Shown piece after piece: positions 27,126 through 35,279 of a DNA stretch of 64,000 bases. Both the position numbers and the translations under genes were made by a program. The notes below the pieces were generated by a model that was given only the letters and a program-made list of their open reading frames with translations, was not told the DNA's origin and did not search any database. Source of the DNA: Nitrospirota bacterium (GTDB lineage Bacteria > Nitrospirota > Thermodesulfovibrionia > Thermodesulfovibrionales > Magnetobacteriaceae); assembly GCA_015233895.1 (NCBI GenBank), contig JADFXG010000001.1, positions 310,001 through 374,000 of the forward strand. The letters are read 5' to 3'. Position 1 is the stretch's first letter; every line of letters begins with the position of its first letter.

Positions 27126-27155
27126 TTGACATCACAACAAATAAAATGCTATAAA
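27126..27155 (+). promoter_or_regulatory. Strong promoter for the DsrE-like gene
   Basis: Perfect TTGACA (27126-27131), 18 bases, TATAAA (27150-27155). The gene start is 60 bases downstream, with AGGAGG before it. Confidence 0.7.
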
Positions 27156-27214
27156 TTGAGGAACGGGTGTGTAACAGACCAATAAAAAATAAATTTTAGG
27201 AGGTAACTTTAAGT

Positions 27215-27694
27215 ATGGCGGCACAAAAAAAGAGAATGGCAATAATAGCAAGCAAAGGGACTTTGGATATGGCCTATCCTCCGTTAATTCTTGCTTCTAC
27301 CGCAGCGGCAATGGACGTTGATGTGCAAATATTTTTTACTCTTTACGGTGTGGATATAATAAATAAGAAGAAGTACCGTAATCTTCAGGTGGCGCCGATA
27401 GGCAACCCTGCTATGCCCTCCCCTATTCCTATGCCAAACATAATTGGAATGCTGCCCGGTATGACGCCCATGGCAACCATGATGATGAAAAGCATGATTA
27501 AGAAGATCAACTGGCCTAGTATTCCTGAGCTTGTTGACGCTTGCCGTGAGGTTGATGTCAGAATGATAGCCTGTACGCCTACAATTGAGATGACCGGCAT
27601 ATCTAAGGATGACCTTGTAGATGGTGTTGTACTTGCCGGTGCTGCAGAGTTCCTTAACTTTGCTCTTGACGCTAACATCAGCTTGTTTATCTAA
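27215..27694 (+). CDS. DsrE/DsrF-like family protein (DsrE2 type)
   Basis: A 159-residue protein of the DsrE superfamily: IIASKGTLDMAYPPLILAS at the N-terminus, a Met/Pro-rich central loop (GNPAMPSPIPMPNII through MMMKSM, about 69-97), and a C-terminal half with MIACTPTIEMTGI containing the likely functional cysteine. DsrE-like proteins bind or relay sulfane sulfur, often with TusA and rhodanese in sulfur oxidisers. It stands alone with its own strong promoter and terminator. The sulfur-transfer role is family inference. Confidence 0.87.
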   Translation: MAAQKKRMAIIASKGTLDMAYPPLILASTAAAMDVDVQIFFTLYGVDIINKKKYRNLQVAPIGNPAMPSPIPMPNIIGMLPGMTPMATMMMKSMIKKINWPSIPELVDACREVDVRMIACTPTIEMTGISKDDLVDGVVLAGAAEFLNFALDANISLFI

Positions 27695-27760
27695 GTTGAA
27701 CGATATTGGTTTAGATATTAGTTAAGTTAGTCTAAAACATATAGTATAAGGCAGCTAATT

Positions 27761-27781
27761 AAAGCGGAGCAATTCCGCTTT
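27761..27781 (+). terminator. Terminator after the DsrE-like gene
   Basis: AAAGCGGA-GCAAT-TCCGCTTT stem-loop followed by TATTAGTTTATAT, which is T-rich. Confidence 0.7.
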
Positions 27782-27916
27782 ATTAGTTTATATGCCTTGG
27801 CTACAGTGGATGGTGCAGAGGTATATTTTTATTGTAACACCTATTTGCAAGACTTTCACGCTGCCGTACCAGCATTGCCAGAGCCTGTCGTTTCCTTTCA
27901 AATTAAACTGCCAAAG

Positions 27917-27936
27917 TCAGGATAATCGTATCCTGA
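27917..27936. promoter_or_regulatory. Candidate operator palindrome upstream of the nxr-like operon
   Basis: TCAGGATA-ATCG-TATCCTGA is a perfect inverted repeat, bracketed by CTGCCAAAG and GTGCCAAAA. It lies 132 bases before the cytochrome start. It is too short for a typical terminator and points to a dimeric regulator site; the regulator is unknown. Confidence 0.4.
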
Positions 27937-28067
27937 AAAAAAGTGCCAAAAAAAAATACTACTGTAACTAAAGTCGCATAAATCTCAGTATTATGTTGTG
28001 TTACCATCGTAAATTAGCACAGGATAACGTTTGTAAGACGTACAAGTTTTTTTTGAAAGGAGGAGAC

Positions 28068-28832
28068 ATGCAGAGTTCTGTAATCAAAACAGCGTGGTAT
28101 CTTATCATCCTAAGTGTGTTGTTTTGGCCACAATTATCTAAGACATCATACGGGGCTGAGGTGGATACCGGCAAAAAAGTTTTTGAAAGCCGCTGTGCCA
28201 TTTGTCATGGTTTTAAGGGGGATGGTAATGGTGTCATTGGAATTGTGGAAAAAGGAGTTGTTGGGGATAAGTTGTGGTCGGTCTATCCACGTGACTTAAC
28301 TGTTGGCGTGTTTAAGTTTAGATCAACACCCTCTGGCTGCCTTCCCACTCAGGCCGATCTTGAGCACATAGTCTCACAAGGAATTACAAGAGCGGCAATG
28401 CCATCCCATAAGGATGTTTCTAAGGCAGACGTTGACGCGGTCATCGAGTATGTGAAGACATTATCAACTCGATGGAAAGAGGAGGCACCTTGTAAACCTT
28501 TTACAGCAGCAAAACCCGCATGGGTTGGTTCTGCCGAATCTGCTAAAAAAGGGCAGGAAGTGTTTGAGAAGATGAAGTGCTGGGAGTGTCATGGTAAAGA
28601 GGGTAAAGGAGACGGCCCCAAGTCACAAGACATCAAAGACGACTCAGGGAAACCAATCTTGCCGTTTAATTTTACCACAGGGGAGCTTAAGCGCGGCTCA
28701 ACGCCGGAGAATGTCTATATGACTTTCACAACCGGACTGGATGGCACCGGAATGCCCTCTTATGAGGATTCCTTAAACGAGGAACAGCGTTGGAATCTGG
28801 TATCTTATACGCTAAAACTTATGAAAAAATAA
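28068..28832 (+). CDS. Exported dihaem cytochrome c
   Basis: A 254-residue c-type cytochrome. ATG 28068 is chosen because AAGGAGGAG precedes it and a signal peptide follows (cleavage near TSYGA). Two haem motifs are present, CAICH (first domain, about residues 43-47) and CWECH (second domain, about 174-178), with Met-containing segments AAMPSH and GTGMPSY as likely axial ligands. It leads the molybdoenzyme operon, so it is the probable periplasmic electron partner of the Nxr/Nar-like complex. Direction of electron flow is not decided. Confidence 0.92.
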   Translation: MQSSVIKTAWYLIILSVLFWPQLSKTSYGAEVDTGKKVFESRCAICHGFKGDGNGVIGIVEKGVVGDKLWSVYPRDLTVGVFKFRSTPSGCLPTQADLEHIVSQGITRAAMPSHKDVSKADVDAVIEYVKTLSTRWKEEAPCKPFTAAKPAWVGSAESAKKGQEVFEKMKCWECHGKEGKGDGPKSQDIKDDSGKPILPFNFTTGELKRGSTPENVYMTFTTGLDGTGMPSYEDSLNEEQRWNLVSYTLKLMKK

Positions 28833-28838
28833 CAGACA

Positions 28839-28887
28839 AACGCTTGTATATAACCGGGGTATTGAATCTCTGAATAAAGCAAGCGTT
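28839..28887 (+). repeat. Spaced inverted repeat between cytochrome and nxrA-like genes
   Basis: AACGCTTG (28839-28846) and CAAGCGTT (28880-28887) can pair across 33 bases, just before the AGGAGG of the nxrA-like gene. It may stabilise the downstream mRNA. Confidence 0.4.
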
Positions 28888-28911
28888 GTTTTGCAGGAGG
28901 ATTAGAAATAT

Positions 28912-31900
28912 ATGGCCAATTTATCACGAAGAAATTTTTTAAAAACAACCGGCGGCGGATTACTGCTGACACTGGCAGGGGGCACTGAGGCCTTAGCCAT
29001 GCATGCCCTTGAGCCTGCCGTTAATGTGGCTAATCCGCTTAGCCATTACCCTGCGCGCGATTGGGAAAAACTCTACAGGGATATTTATAAGGCAGATTCA
29101 AGTTACATTTTCATGTGCACACCCAACTGCACGCATAACTGCTACCTCAGGGCTTACGTGAAAAACGGCGTTGTAGTCCGTGTCGGGCCGTCTCAGAACT
29201 ACCACAAGGCAACCGATGTGTATGGAACGAAAGCCTCCCAGCGATGGGATCCAAGACACTGTAACAAGGGGATTTCGTTAGTGAGGCGTTTTTACGGAGA
29301 CCGACGGGTAAAAACCCCTATGATACGTAAGGGATTTCTTGAGTGGGTGGAAAAAGGTTTCCCGCGTGATCAAAACGGAATACCGCCAAAGGAAATGTTT
29401 CGCCGCGGCGAGGATACCTATGTTGCGGTACCATGGGACAAAGCGTTTGAGGTAGCGGCAAAAACTTTCCATGAACTGGCAAAAACTTATTCAGGTGATA
29501 AGGGAGCAGAGCTTCTTAAGCAGCAAGACTACGACGAGGCTATGATTAAGCGTACAGAAGGGGCTGGCACCAGAACCATGAAGTTCAGGGGCGGTATGCC
29601 GGTTCTTGGCTCTATGAAACTCTTTGGCCAGTACAGGTTTGCCAATTCAATGGCTCTACTGGACAAGCAGGTCAGAAACGTAAGTGAAGACAAGGCCGTT
29701 GGCGGCGTTGGACTGGATAACTACACGTGGCACACCGACTTGCCCCCAGGACACCCCATGGTGTGCGGCCAGCAGACTATTGACTTTGATTTGGTAAATG
29801 TTGAGTACTGTGACGTCGTAGCCTGCTGGGGTATAAACTGGATTTCCACAAAGATGCCTGATGGCCACTGGCTTACAGAGGCTCGCATGAAGGGCAAAAA
29901 GGTCATTGTTATAACTACTGAGTACAGCTCCACCTGCAGCAAAGCCGACGAGATTGTAATTATAAGACCAGGCACCGACCCTGCTCTGTCCCTTGGCATA
30001 GCTCATGTGTTAATTAAAGAAAACCTCTATGACAAGAAATTTGTCAAAACACATACAGACCTTCCTATGCTTGTACGGATGGACACCGGCAACATGTGTA
30101 AGGCAGCCGATGTAATTAAAGATTACAAGCAGAAGGAACTTACACTGAAAAAGATAGTTAAAGATAAGGGAGACTTGCCAAAACCTGCACAAACAAACGT
30201 GGGGATGCCTGGTGTCACAGAGGAAATGCGCAACTCATGGGGCGATTTCGTCATGTGGGACACAAAAAGCGGAAAACCTGTTGCCGTAAGCAGTGACGAC
30301 GTAGGCGAGCATTTCCATAAATTGGGCATTGACCCTGCCTTAGAGGGCGAATTTACCGTCACAATAGACGGCAAGGATGTAAAAGTACGCCCCGTGTTTG
30401 ATGTTATTAAACAACACCTGTTTGATACATGGACGCCTGAAAACACCTCAAAAGTAACGTGGGCGCCTGTTTCTGCCATACACAGCCTTGCCAGACAATT
30501 TGCCAAAAACCCTGAGAAAGTCCTTTTTACAGTTGGCATGGGACCAAACCAGATGTTTAATGCAGATCAGAAGGACAGGGGAATATTTTTAGTAGCGGCT
30601 CTGACAAGAAACGTTGGGTTTGTCGGCGGAAATGTAGGCAGTTATGCCGGTAACTACCGTGCAGCATACTTTAACGGAATGCCACAGTACATGGCGGAAA
30701 ATCCCTTTGATATAACGTTGGATCCTTCAAAGCCGGCAAAGATGAAACCATTGTTTGCATTGCAGTCGGCTCATTACTATTCGCACGGCGATCAACCGTT
30801 GAAAGTGCATGGCCACTACTTCAATGGAAAAACCCACATGCCGTTTCCAACTAAATCATTATGGTTTACAGCCTCAAACTCATTACTGGGTAACGCCAAG
30901 GGCCATTACGAATTGGTGATGAACCTGCTACGCCATCCGGCATATCGCGCTAAGGGAATGCACAAGCGTATGCTCGATGCGGTGTTTGTAAACGAGTGGT
31001 GGTGGAACGGCTCCTGCGAGTATTCAGATATCGTGTTTGCAGCAGACAGCTGGGCCGAGTACAATGTCCACGACATGACTCAGTCCTGCACCAATCCCTT
31101 TATGCAGGTCATGCCGCTTACAGAAATCAAACGCATTCACAATACAAAGAGTGATACGGAAATCTATCAGGGTGTCGCCCATGCGATGGGAAAAATCACT
31201 AATGATAAGCGCTTCGATGATTACTGGGCACTTATCAGCGCTCCGCACAAGGCTAAACCATATATACAGCGCGTGCTGAGCCACTCTAACATGTTTAAGG
31301 GCTACGATATAGAGGATCTGCTGGTGAAAGCTAAAGACGGAATCCCTGCCATGATGATGGGCAGAACCTATCCAAAATTTATTGGCTACGAGCAAAGTAA
31401 TGAATCGAAACCCTGGTACACCAAAAGCGGACGCCTTGAGTTTTATCGCGATGAGCAGGAGTTTAAAGACTATGGCGAGAGCATACCTCTTCACCGTGAA
31501 CCCATTGATGCCACATTTTATGAGCCTAATGTTATTGTAGCCTCACCGCATCCTCTGATAAAACCAAAAACACCGGAGGCTTACGGCTGGCCAAGCAGTG
31601 ACCTTAGCCGTGAAACGCGGCAGGCACGAAACGTGGTTTACACAGTGGATCAACTGTTAAAGACAGAGCATCCGCTTATAAAGGATAAGTACAATTTCAT
31701 ATGGCTAACGCCAAAATATCGCCACAGTGTCCACACCATGTTTGCCGACCTGGATTATCTGTCTGTGTGGTGGGGGCCATTTGGCGACATATACCGCAAG
31801 GATAAGCGTAAACCGTGGGTAGGCGAGGGATACATTGACATGCACCCGGAGGACGCTAAAGCCTACGGAATTGAGGACGGCGATTATGTGTGGGTTGATG

Positions 31901-32406
31901 CCGACCCTGAGGACATGCCGTTTAAGGGCTGGCAGGAGCGTCCAAATGAGTACAAAGTGTCTCGCTGTATGCTTAGGGCAAGGTATTATCCCGGCACTCC
32001 GCGCGGAGTCACAAGAACGTGGTTTAATATGTATATGGCCTCATTTGGCTCTGTAAAGGGACATGAGAGCAGAAAGGATGGACTTGCTAAGAGTCCTGCC
32101 ACAGGTTACCAGTCCATGTATCGTTACGGCGGACACCAAAGCGGCACACGCTCGTGGCTTAGACCTACGCTTCTTACCGATACCCTGGTTCGTAAAGAAC
32201 TAATGGGGCAGGCAACCGGACAGGGTTTTTGCCCGGATGTACATTGCGCAAACGGCGCTCCTCGTGAGTCTTTTGTCAAGTTTTCCAAAGCTGAGGACGG
32301 TGGCGAAAGTGGCAAGGGTAAGTGGAGACCTGTGACTTTAGGCGGACGCCCTACGCATGAAAGCGACACCTTTAAAAAATATCTGAGTGGACAGTATGTC
32401 AGCTAA
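28912..32406 (+). CDS. nxrA: Periplasmic nitrite oxidoreductase/nitrate reductase-like alpha subunit
   Basis: A 1164-residue type II DMSO-reductase-family molybdoenzyme. A Tat signal (SRRNFLKTT, residues 5-13) directs export. Cys69-x3-Cys73-x3-Cys77 and Cys117 should hold the FS0 cluster. The segment YTWHTDLPPGHP places the Mo-ligand Asp at residue 276, corresponding to the YSDLPP of NarG. Size, Tat signal and the beta, gamma, chaperone and cytochrome neighbours fit the Nitrospira/anammox NXR clade. Periplasmic Nar, or a (per)chlorate- or selenate-reductase-like enzyme, are alternatives; the nxrA name is therefore provisional. Confidence 0.85.
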   Translation: MANLSRRNFLKTTGGGLLLTLAGGTEALAMHALEPAVNVANPLSHYPARDWEKLYRDIYKADSSYIFMCTPNCTHNCYLRAYVKNGVVVRVGPSQNYHKATDVYGTKASQRWDPRHCNKGISLVRRFYGDRRVKTPMIRKGFLEWVEKGFPRDQNGIPPKEMFRRGEDTYVAVPWDKAFEVAAKTFHELAKTYSGDKGAELLKQQDYDEAMIKRTEGAGTRTMKFRGGMPVLGSMKLFGQYRFANSMALLDKQVRNVSEDKAVGGVGLDNYTWHTDLPPGHPMVCGQQTIDFDLVNVEYCDVVACWGINWISTKMPDGHWLTEARMKGKKVIVITTEYSSTCSKADEIVIIRPGTDPALSLGIAHVLIKENLYDKKFVKTHTDLPMLVRMDTGNMCKAADVIKDYKQKELTLKKIVKDKGDLPKPAQTNVGMPGVTEEMRNSWGDFVMWDTKSGKPVAVSSDDVGEHFHKLGIDPALEGEFTVTIDGKDVKVRPVFDVIKQHLFDTWTPENTSKVTWAPVSAIHSLARQFAKNPEKVLFTVGMGPNQMFNADQKDRGIFLVAALTRNVGFVGGNVGSYAGNYRAAYFNGMPQYMAENPFDITLDPSKPAKMKPLFALQSAHYYSHGDQPLKVHGHYFNGKTHMPFPTKSLWFTASNSLLGNAKGHYELVMNLLRHPAYRAKGMHKRMLDAVFVNEWWWNGSCEYSDIVFAADSWAEYNVHDMTQSCTNPFMQVMPLTEIKRIHNTKSDTEIYQGVAHAMGKITNDKRFDDYWALISAPHKAKPYIQRVLSHSNMFKGYDIEDLLVKAKDGIPAMMMGRTYPKFIGYEQSNESKPWYTKSGRLEFYRDEQEFKDYGESIPLHREPIDATFYEPNVIVASPHPLIKPKTPEAYGWPSSDLSRETRQARNVVYTVDQLLKTEHPLIKDKYNFIWLTPKYRHSVHTMFADLDYLSVWWGPFGDIYRKDKRKPWVGEGYIDMHPEDAKAYGIEDGDYVWVDADPEDMPFKGWQERPNEYKVSRCMLRARYYPGTPRGVTRTWFNMYMASFGSVKGHESRKDGLAKSPATGYQSMYRYGGHQSGTRSWLRPTLLTDTLVRKELMGQATGQGFCPDVHCANGAPRESFVKFSKAEDGGESGKGKWRPVTLGGRPTHESDTFKKYLSGQYVS

Positions 32407-32430
32407 CACCAGCAAAGGAGGAAATATATA

Positions 32431-33567
32431 ATGGAAGACGTCTTTAACTGGCAAATAAACCGGAACATGAAGTATCCATATTCAGCAGCAATGCCGGAAA
32501 AACAATTTGCCGCAGTTTTTGACATAAATAAGTGCATAGGATGCCAGACATGCTCCATCACCTGTAAGACAACCTGGACGGCAGGACGCGGACAAGAGTA
32601 TATGTTTTGGAATAATGTTGAATCTAAACCTTACGGCGGATACCCACTGTACTGGGATTCTAAACTGTTAGAGAAAATTGGCGGCGGTAAGTGGAACAAC
32701 AACACTTATGCCGGTAAGACAATTTTTGAAAAGGCTGCCGAGGAAAACAAAAGCGTTGAGGGGTTTTTACCTGCCCTTGAAGACTGGTCCTACCCTAACA
32801 TGGGTGAGGATGAAATCTATGGCGGCAGTGTAACACAGGGGATGCACATAGAGTCGCTTCCGCATCCGATCTGGTTTTTCTATCTGCCCAGAATCTGTAA
32901 CCACTGCAGTTATCCAGCCTGTGTTGCCGCCTGTCCGCGCAAATCGGTCTATAAACGGCCAGAAGACGGCATAGTGCTGATAGACCAGTCCCGCTGTCAG
33001 GGCTACAGACAGTGTGTAGCGGGCTGCCCATACAAAAAACCGATGTACAATGCCACTACCAACAGGAGTGAGAAGTGTGTGGCCTGTTATCCAAAGACAG
33101 AGGCTGGCCTTCACACCCAGTGTATGGAACACTGCATAGGGAAAGTCAGAATTCAGGGCTGGATAAGCCCACCTGATAAGGCTGACCCAAATAACCCGAT
33201 AGACTACCTTGTGCATGTTAAAAAAATTGCGCACCCTCTGTATCCACAGTTTGGCACTCAGCCTAACATCTACTACATACCTCCTATTCATGTTCCTTCA
33301 CCGTATCTGACACAGATGTTTGGAACGGGCGTGGATGCCGCAATTAAAGCCTATAAGGCAGCGCCCTCAGATACCACTCTGAAGGGGCTATTGGTTTTAT
33401 TTGGCAGTTGTGCCGAGCTTATGACTAAATTTGAAGTTAAAAACGACATCGCTATCGGTTACAACAGCAAAGGGGACATTGTTGCACAAGCACCGATACA
33501 AGAGCCCCATGTTATTAGGGATCATTACGACAAGGCCCGTGACGTATATCGTCTGGATGTAACTTAA
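32431..33567 (+). CDS. nxrB: Nxr/Nar-like beta subunit, four-cluster ferredoxin
   Basis: A 378-residue NarH/NxrB-type electron-transfer subunit. Cys groups appear in order: CIGCQTCSITCK (about 29-40), CNHCSYPACVAACP, CQGYRQCVAGCPYKKP and CVACYPKTEAGLHTQCMEHC, the pattern for three [4Fe-4S] and one [3Fe-4S]. It has no signal peptide of its own and is probably exported with the alpha subunit through Tat. It starts 24 bases after the alpha gene with AAAGGAGG upstream. Confidence 0.92.
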   Translation: MEDVFNWQINRNMKYPYSAAMPEKQFAAVFDINKCIGCQTCSITCKTTWTAGRGQEYMFWNNVESKPYGGYPLYWDSKLLEKIGGGKWNNNTYAGKTIFEKAAEENKSVEGFLPALEDWSYPNMGEDEIYGGSVTQGMHIESLPHPIWFFYLPRICNHCSYPACVAACPRKSVYKRPEDGIVLIDQSRCQGYRQCVAGCPYKKPMYNATTNRSEKCVACYPKTEAGLHTQCMEHCIGKVRIQGWISPPDKADPNNPIDYLVHVKKIAHPLYPQFGTQPNIYYIPPIHVPSPYLTQMFGTGVDAAIKAYKAAPSDTTLKGLLVLFGSCAELMTKFEVKNDIAIGYNSKGDIVAQAPIQEPHVIRDHYDKARDVYRLDVT

Positions 33568-33612
33568 AATGTCCCCGGCAATCAGGGAATATCTCATGAG
33601 GAGGATATAGCA

Positions 33613-34521
33613 ATGAAGAAAGCTGTTTTGCTTTTGTTTACACTCACGCTTATGCTTACAGCAATGTGCAACACATCTTTTGCTGGAATCATAATGCCAG
33701 ATGATGGCATCAGGGTGAGTTACACAAAGGGTAACATTTCACTGGATAATGCTGAGCTTTGGAAATCAGCCAAAGCTTCACACATTAAACTTATAGCGCT
33801 TGAGACTACAACAGCGCTAAGGCAAGGCACAATTGCTGTTGATGACATGAAAGCGCTAAACAGTAACGTAAGATATGTGTTTAATCTGTCGAAACCAGCG
33901 CCAGTGGTGACAGTTAAGGCGGTGCATAACGGTAAAAAAGTCGCCTTCCAGTTGACCTGGGACGATGCGACTCAGGACACAGAAAATGCAATTGATTCTT
34001 TCAGAGACTCGGTAGCGATGTTGTTTCCAGTTAAGCAGGCAGAAGAGTTTTACCCGTCTCCACTAATGGGAGCGAAGGGGGAGCCTGTTAACGTATGGCA
34101 GTGGAGAGCCGACTGGCAGGCGGAAAAAGACGGCAAGCGCAATCTGGACGCTCGTCAGCCACACACTGACGGCATTTACGTTTCATACTCTGACGCGATT
34201 TTAAAGTCAGAGTTTCCCCAAAGGCCATCTAAGGATGCCGCTATGGTTCAGTACATAGCCGAGGGCTACGGCACTCTGACAAAAATGAAAAATCAAACTC
34301 CGGTTGCACATGGCTCATACAAAAACGGGAAATGGACGGTAGTGTTTGTCAGGGACCTAAAAAGTGACGACGAAGGGGATGCTGAATTTGTTACGGGCAA
34401 GAGAACCTATGTCAACTTTGCAGCATGGAATGGCAGCGGAGGTGATGTAAACGGCATGAAATCCCTGTCAATCGTCTGGACACCTCTTGTGTTTGATGCT
34501 GCGTCACAGGCAAAGAAATGA
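33613..34521 (+). CDS. nxrC: Nxr-like gamma subunit, haem b-binding (ethylbenzene dehydrogenase-related)
   Basis: A 302-residue exported protein (signal peptide to about SFAG, residue 25). The mature part is beta-rich and fits the EBDH/SerC/DdhC haem-b family; the segment SPLMGAKGEPVNVWQWRADW contains the candidate Met ligand. This subunit passes electrons between the beta-subunit clusters and a soluble cytochrome c, here probably the dihaem protein encoded first in the operon. It overlaps the chaperone gene by 4 bases. Confidence 0.87.
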   Translation: MKKAVLLLFTLTLMLTAMCNTSFAGIIMPDDGIRVSYTKGNISLDNAELWKSAKASHIKLIALETTTALRQGTIAVDDMKALNSNVRYVFNLSKPAPVVTVKAVHNGKKVAFQLTWDDATQDTENAIDSFRDSVAMLFPVKQAEEFYPSPLMGAKGEPVNVWQWRADWQAEKDGKRNLDARQPHTDGIYVSYSDAILKSEFPQRPSKDAAMVQYIAEGYGTLTKMKNQTPVAHGSYKNGKWTVVFVRDLKSDDEGDAEFVTGKRTYVNFAAWNGSGGDVNGMKSLSIVWTPLVFDAASQAKK

Positions 34522-35210
34522 TGACTAATTTAGCTATAGAAGCTGTAGAATATGAACAGGCGACCGCTGTCGTAAGAAGCCGTATTTATGGTTTACTGGC
34601 AGCAGGGTTTCGCCAGATGACAGAGGAGCATTTTCAGGAGCTGTCTCATCATTACGTACACTCGTGGAAAGATGTTGTGGGGTTTTTAGCAGCGGGCGAG
34701 GGGCATTTCCTGCCCCTCGTTGATTCCATCTCAGAGGCTTTAAAAACCAGCACTTTCGACACCCTGTATGAGGAGTATAATAGTCTGTTTTTGTCGTTTG
34801 GGCGGACTTTTGTAACGCCGTATGAGATGGAATGTATGAGGGACACACCTCAGCACTCCCTCACTTCACAAGCGGAGCTTGCCGATGTGGCAGGCTTTTA
34901 CAATGCCTTTGGCCTTAACACGGCAACTGACGTGCCCGAGCGGGTTGATCACATATCAACCGAGCTTGAGTTTATGCACGTGATGGCGCTAAAGGAGGCC
35001 ACTGCACTTGAGAATGCCAACACTGAACACATAGAAATAGTACAGCATGGGCAACAGAAATTTATGTCCGACCACCTCGGCCGCTGGGCTAAAAGATTTA
35101 CCGAAGCGGTTATAGCCATCGGTGATACAGGCAGTTTTTACCATGTGCTAGCAAAAATGCTCAGTATTTGGGTTGATATTGACAACTCATTACTCTTCGA
35201 TGAAAAATAG
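34518..35210 (+). CDS. TorD/NarJ-like molybdoenzyme chaperone
   Basis: A 230-residue all-helical protein with the TorD family segment LYEEYNSLFLSFGRTFVTPYE (shown by its EYNSLF and TPYE landmarks, about residues 92-112) and the DHISTELEFMHVM motif (about 143-155). These chaperones hold the Tat-signal-bearing alpha subunit until Mo cofactor is inserted. Start ATG 34518 overlaps the gamma-subunit stop. It is the last gene of the operon. Confidence 0.9.
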   Translation: MMTNLAIEAVEYEQATAVVRSRIYGLLAAGFRQMTEEHFQELSHHYVHSWKDVVGFLAAGEGHFLPLVDSISEALKTSTFDTLYEEYNSLFLSFGRTFVTPYEMECMRDTPQHSLTSQAELADVAGFYNAFGLNTATDVPERVDHISTELEFMHVMALKEATALENANTEHIEIVQHGQQKFMSDHLGRWAKRFTEAVIAIGDTGSFYHVLAKMLSIWVDIDNSLLFDEK

Positions 35211-35240
35211 TAATTTGTTTGCTACGTTTAGTGGATTTTG

Positions 35241-35266
35241 TAGGGGCGGCCGGCCAGTCGCCCTTA
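35241..35266. terminator. GC-rich hairpin between convergent nxr operon and alr
   Basis: TAGGGGCG, a loop containing the palindrome GCCGGC, then CGCCCTTA. It resembles GGGGCG-GGCCGGCC dispersed repeats of other genomes and is placed where both operons end. Confidence 0.55.
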
Positions 35267-35279
35267 CTCAGTCAGAGTG

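Larger units (their letters stand above)
27695..28067 (+). other. 373-bp intergenic region upstream of the nxr-like operon
   Basis: It contains the DsrE gene terminator (27761-27781) and a perfect 8-bp palindrome (27917-27936) flanked by two GCCAAA copies. No protein-coding frame or RNA gene was recognised. The nxr-like operon promoter is presumably in 27800-28050, but no consensus sigma-70 or sigma-54 site stood out. Confidence 0.5.

Noticed and set aside
27390-27500. Met/Pro-rich stretch in the DsrE-like protein as an anomaly
   Set aside because: From memory, DsrE2-type proteins commonly have a Met/Pro-rich central loop, so it is not treated as novel.
31024-31494. 156-residue minus-strand frame inside the nxrA-like gene
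   Set aside because: It is antisense to a well-defined catalytic subunit, with no independent signals.
28912-32406. Alpha subunit as assimilatory or Nap-type nitrate reductase
   Set aside because: Size (1164 aa), the WHTDLPP Asp ligand motif, and the NarH-like beta and haem-b gamma partners are type II features; Nap/Nas enzymes use Cys as Mo ligand and lack these partners.
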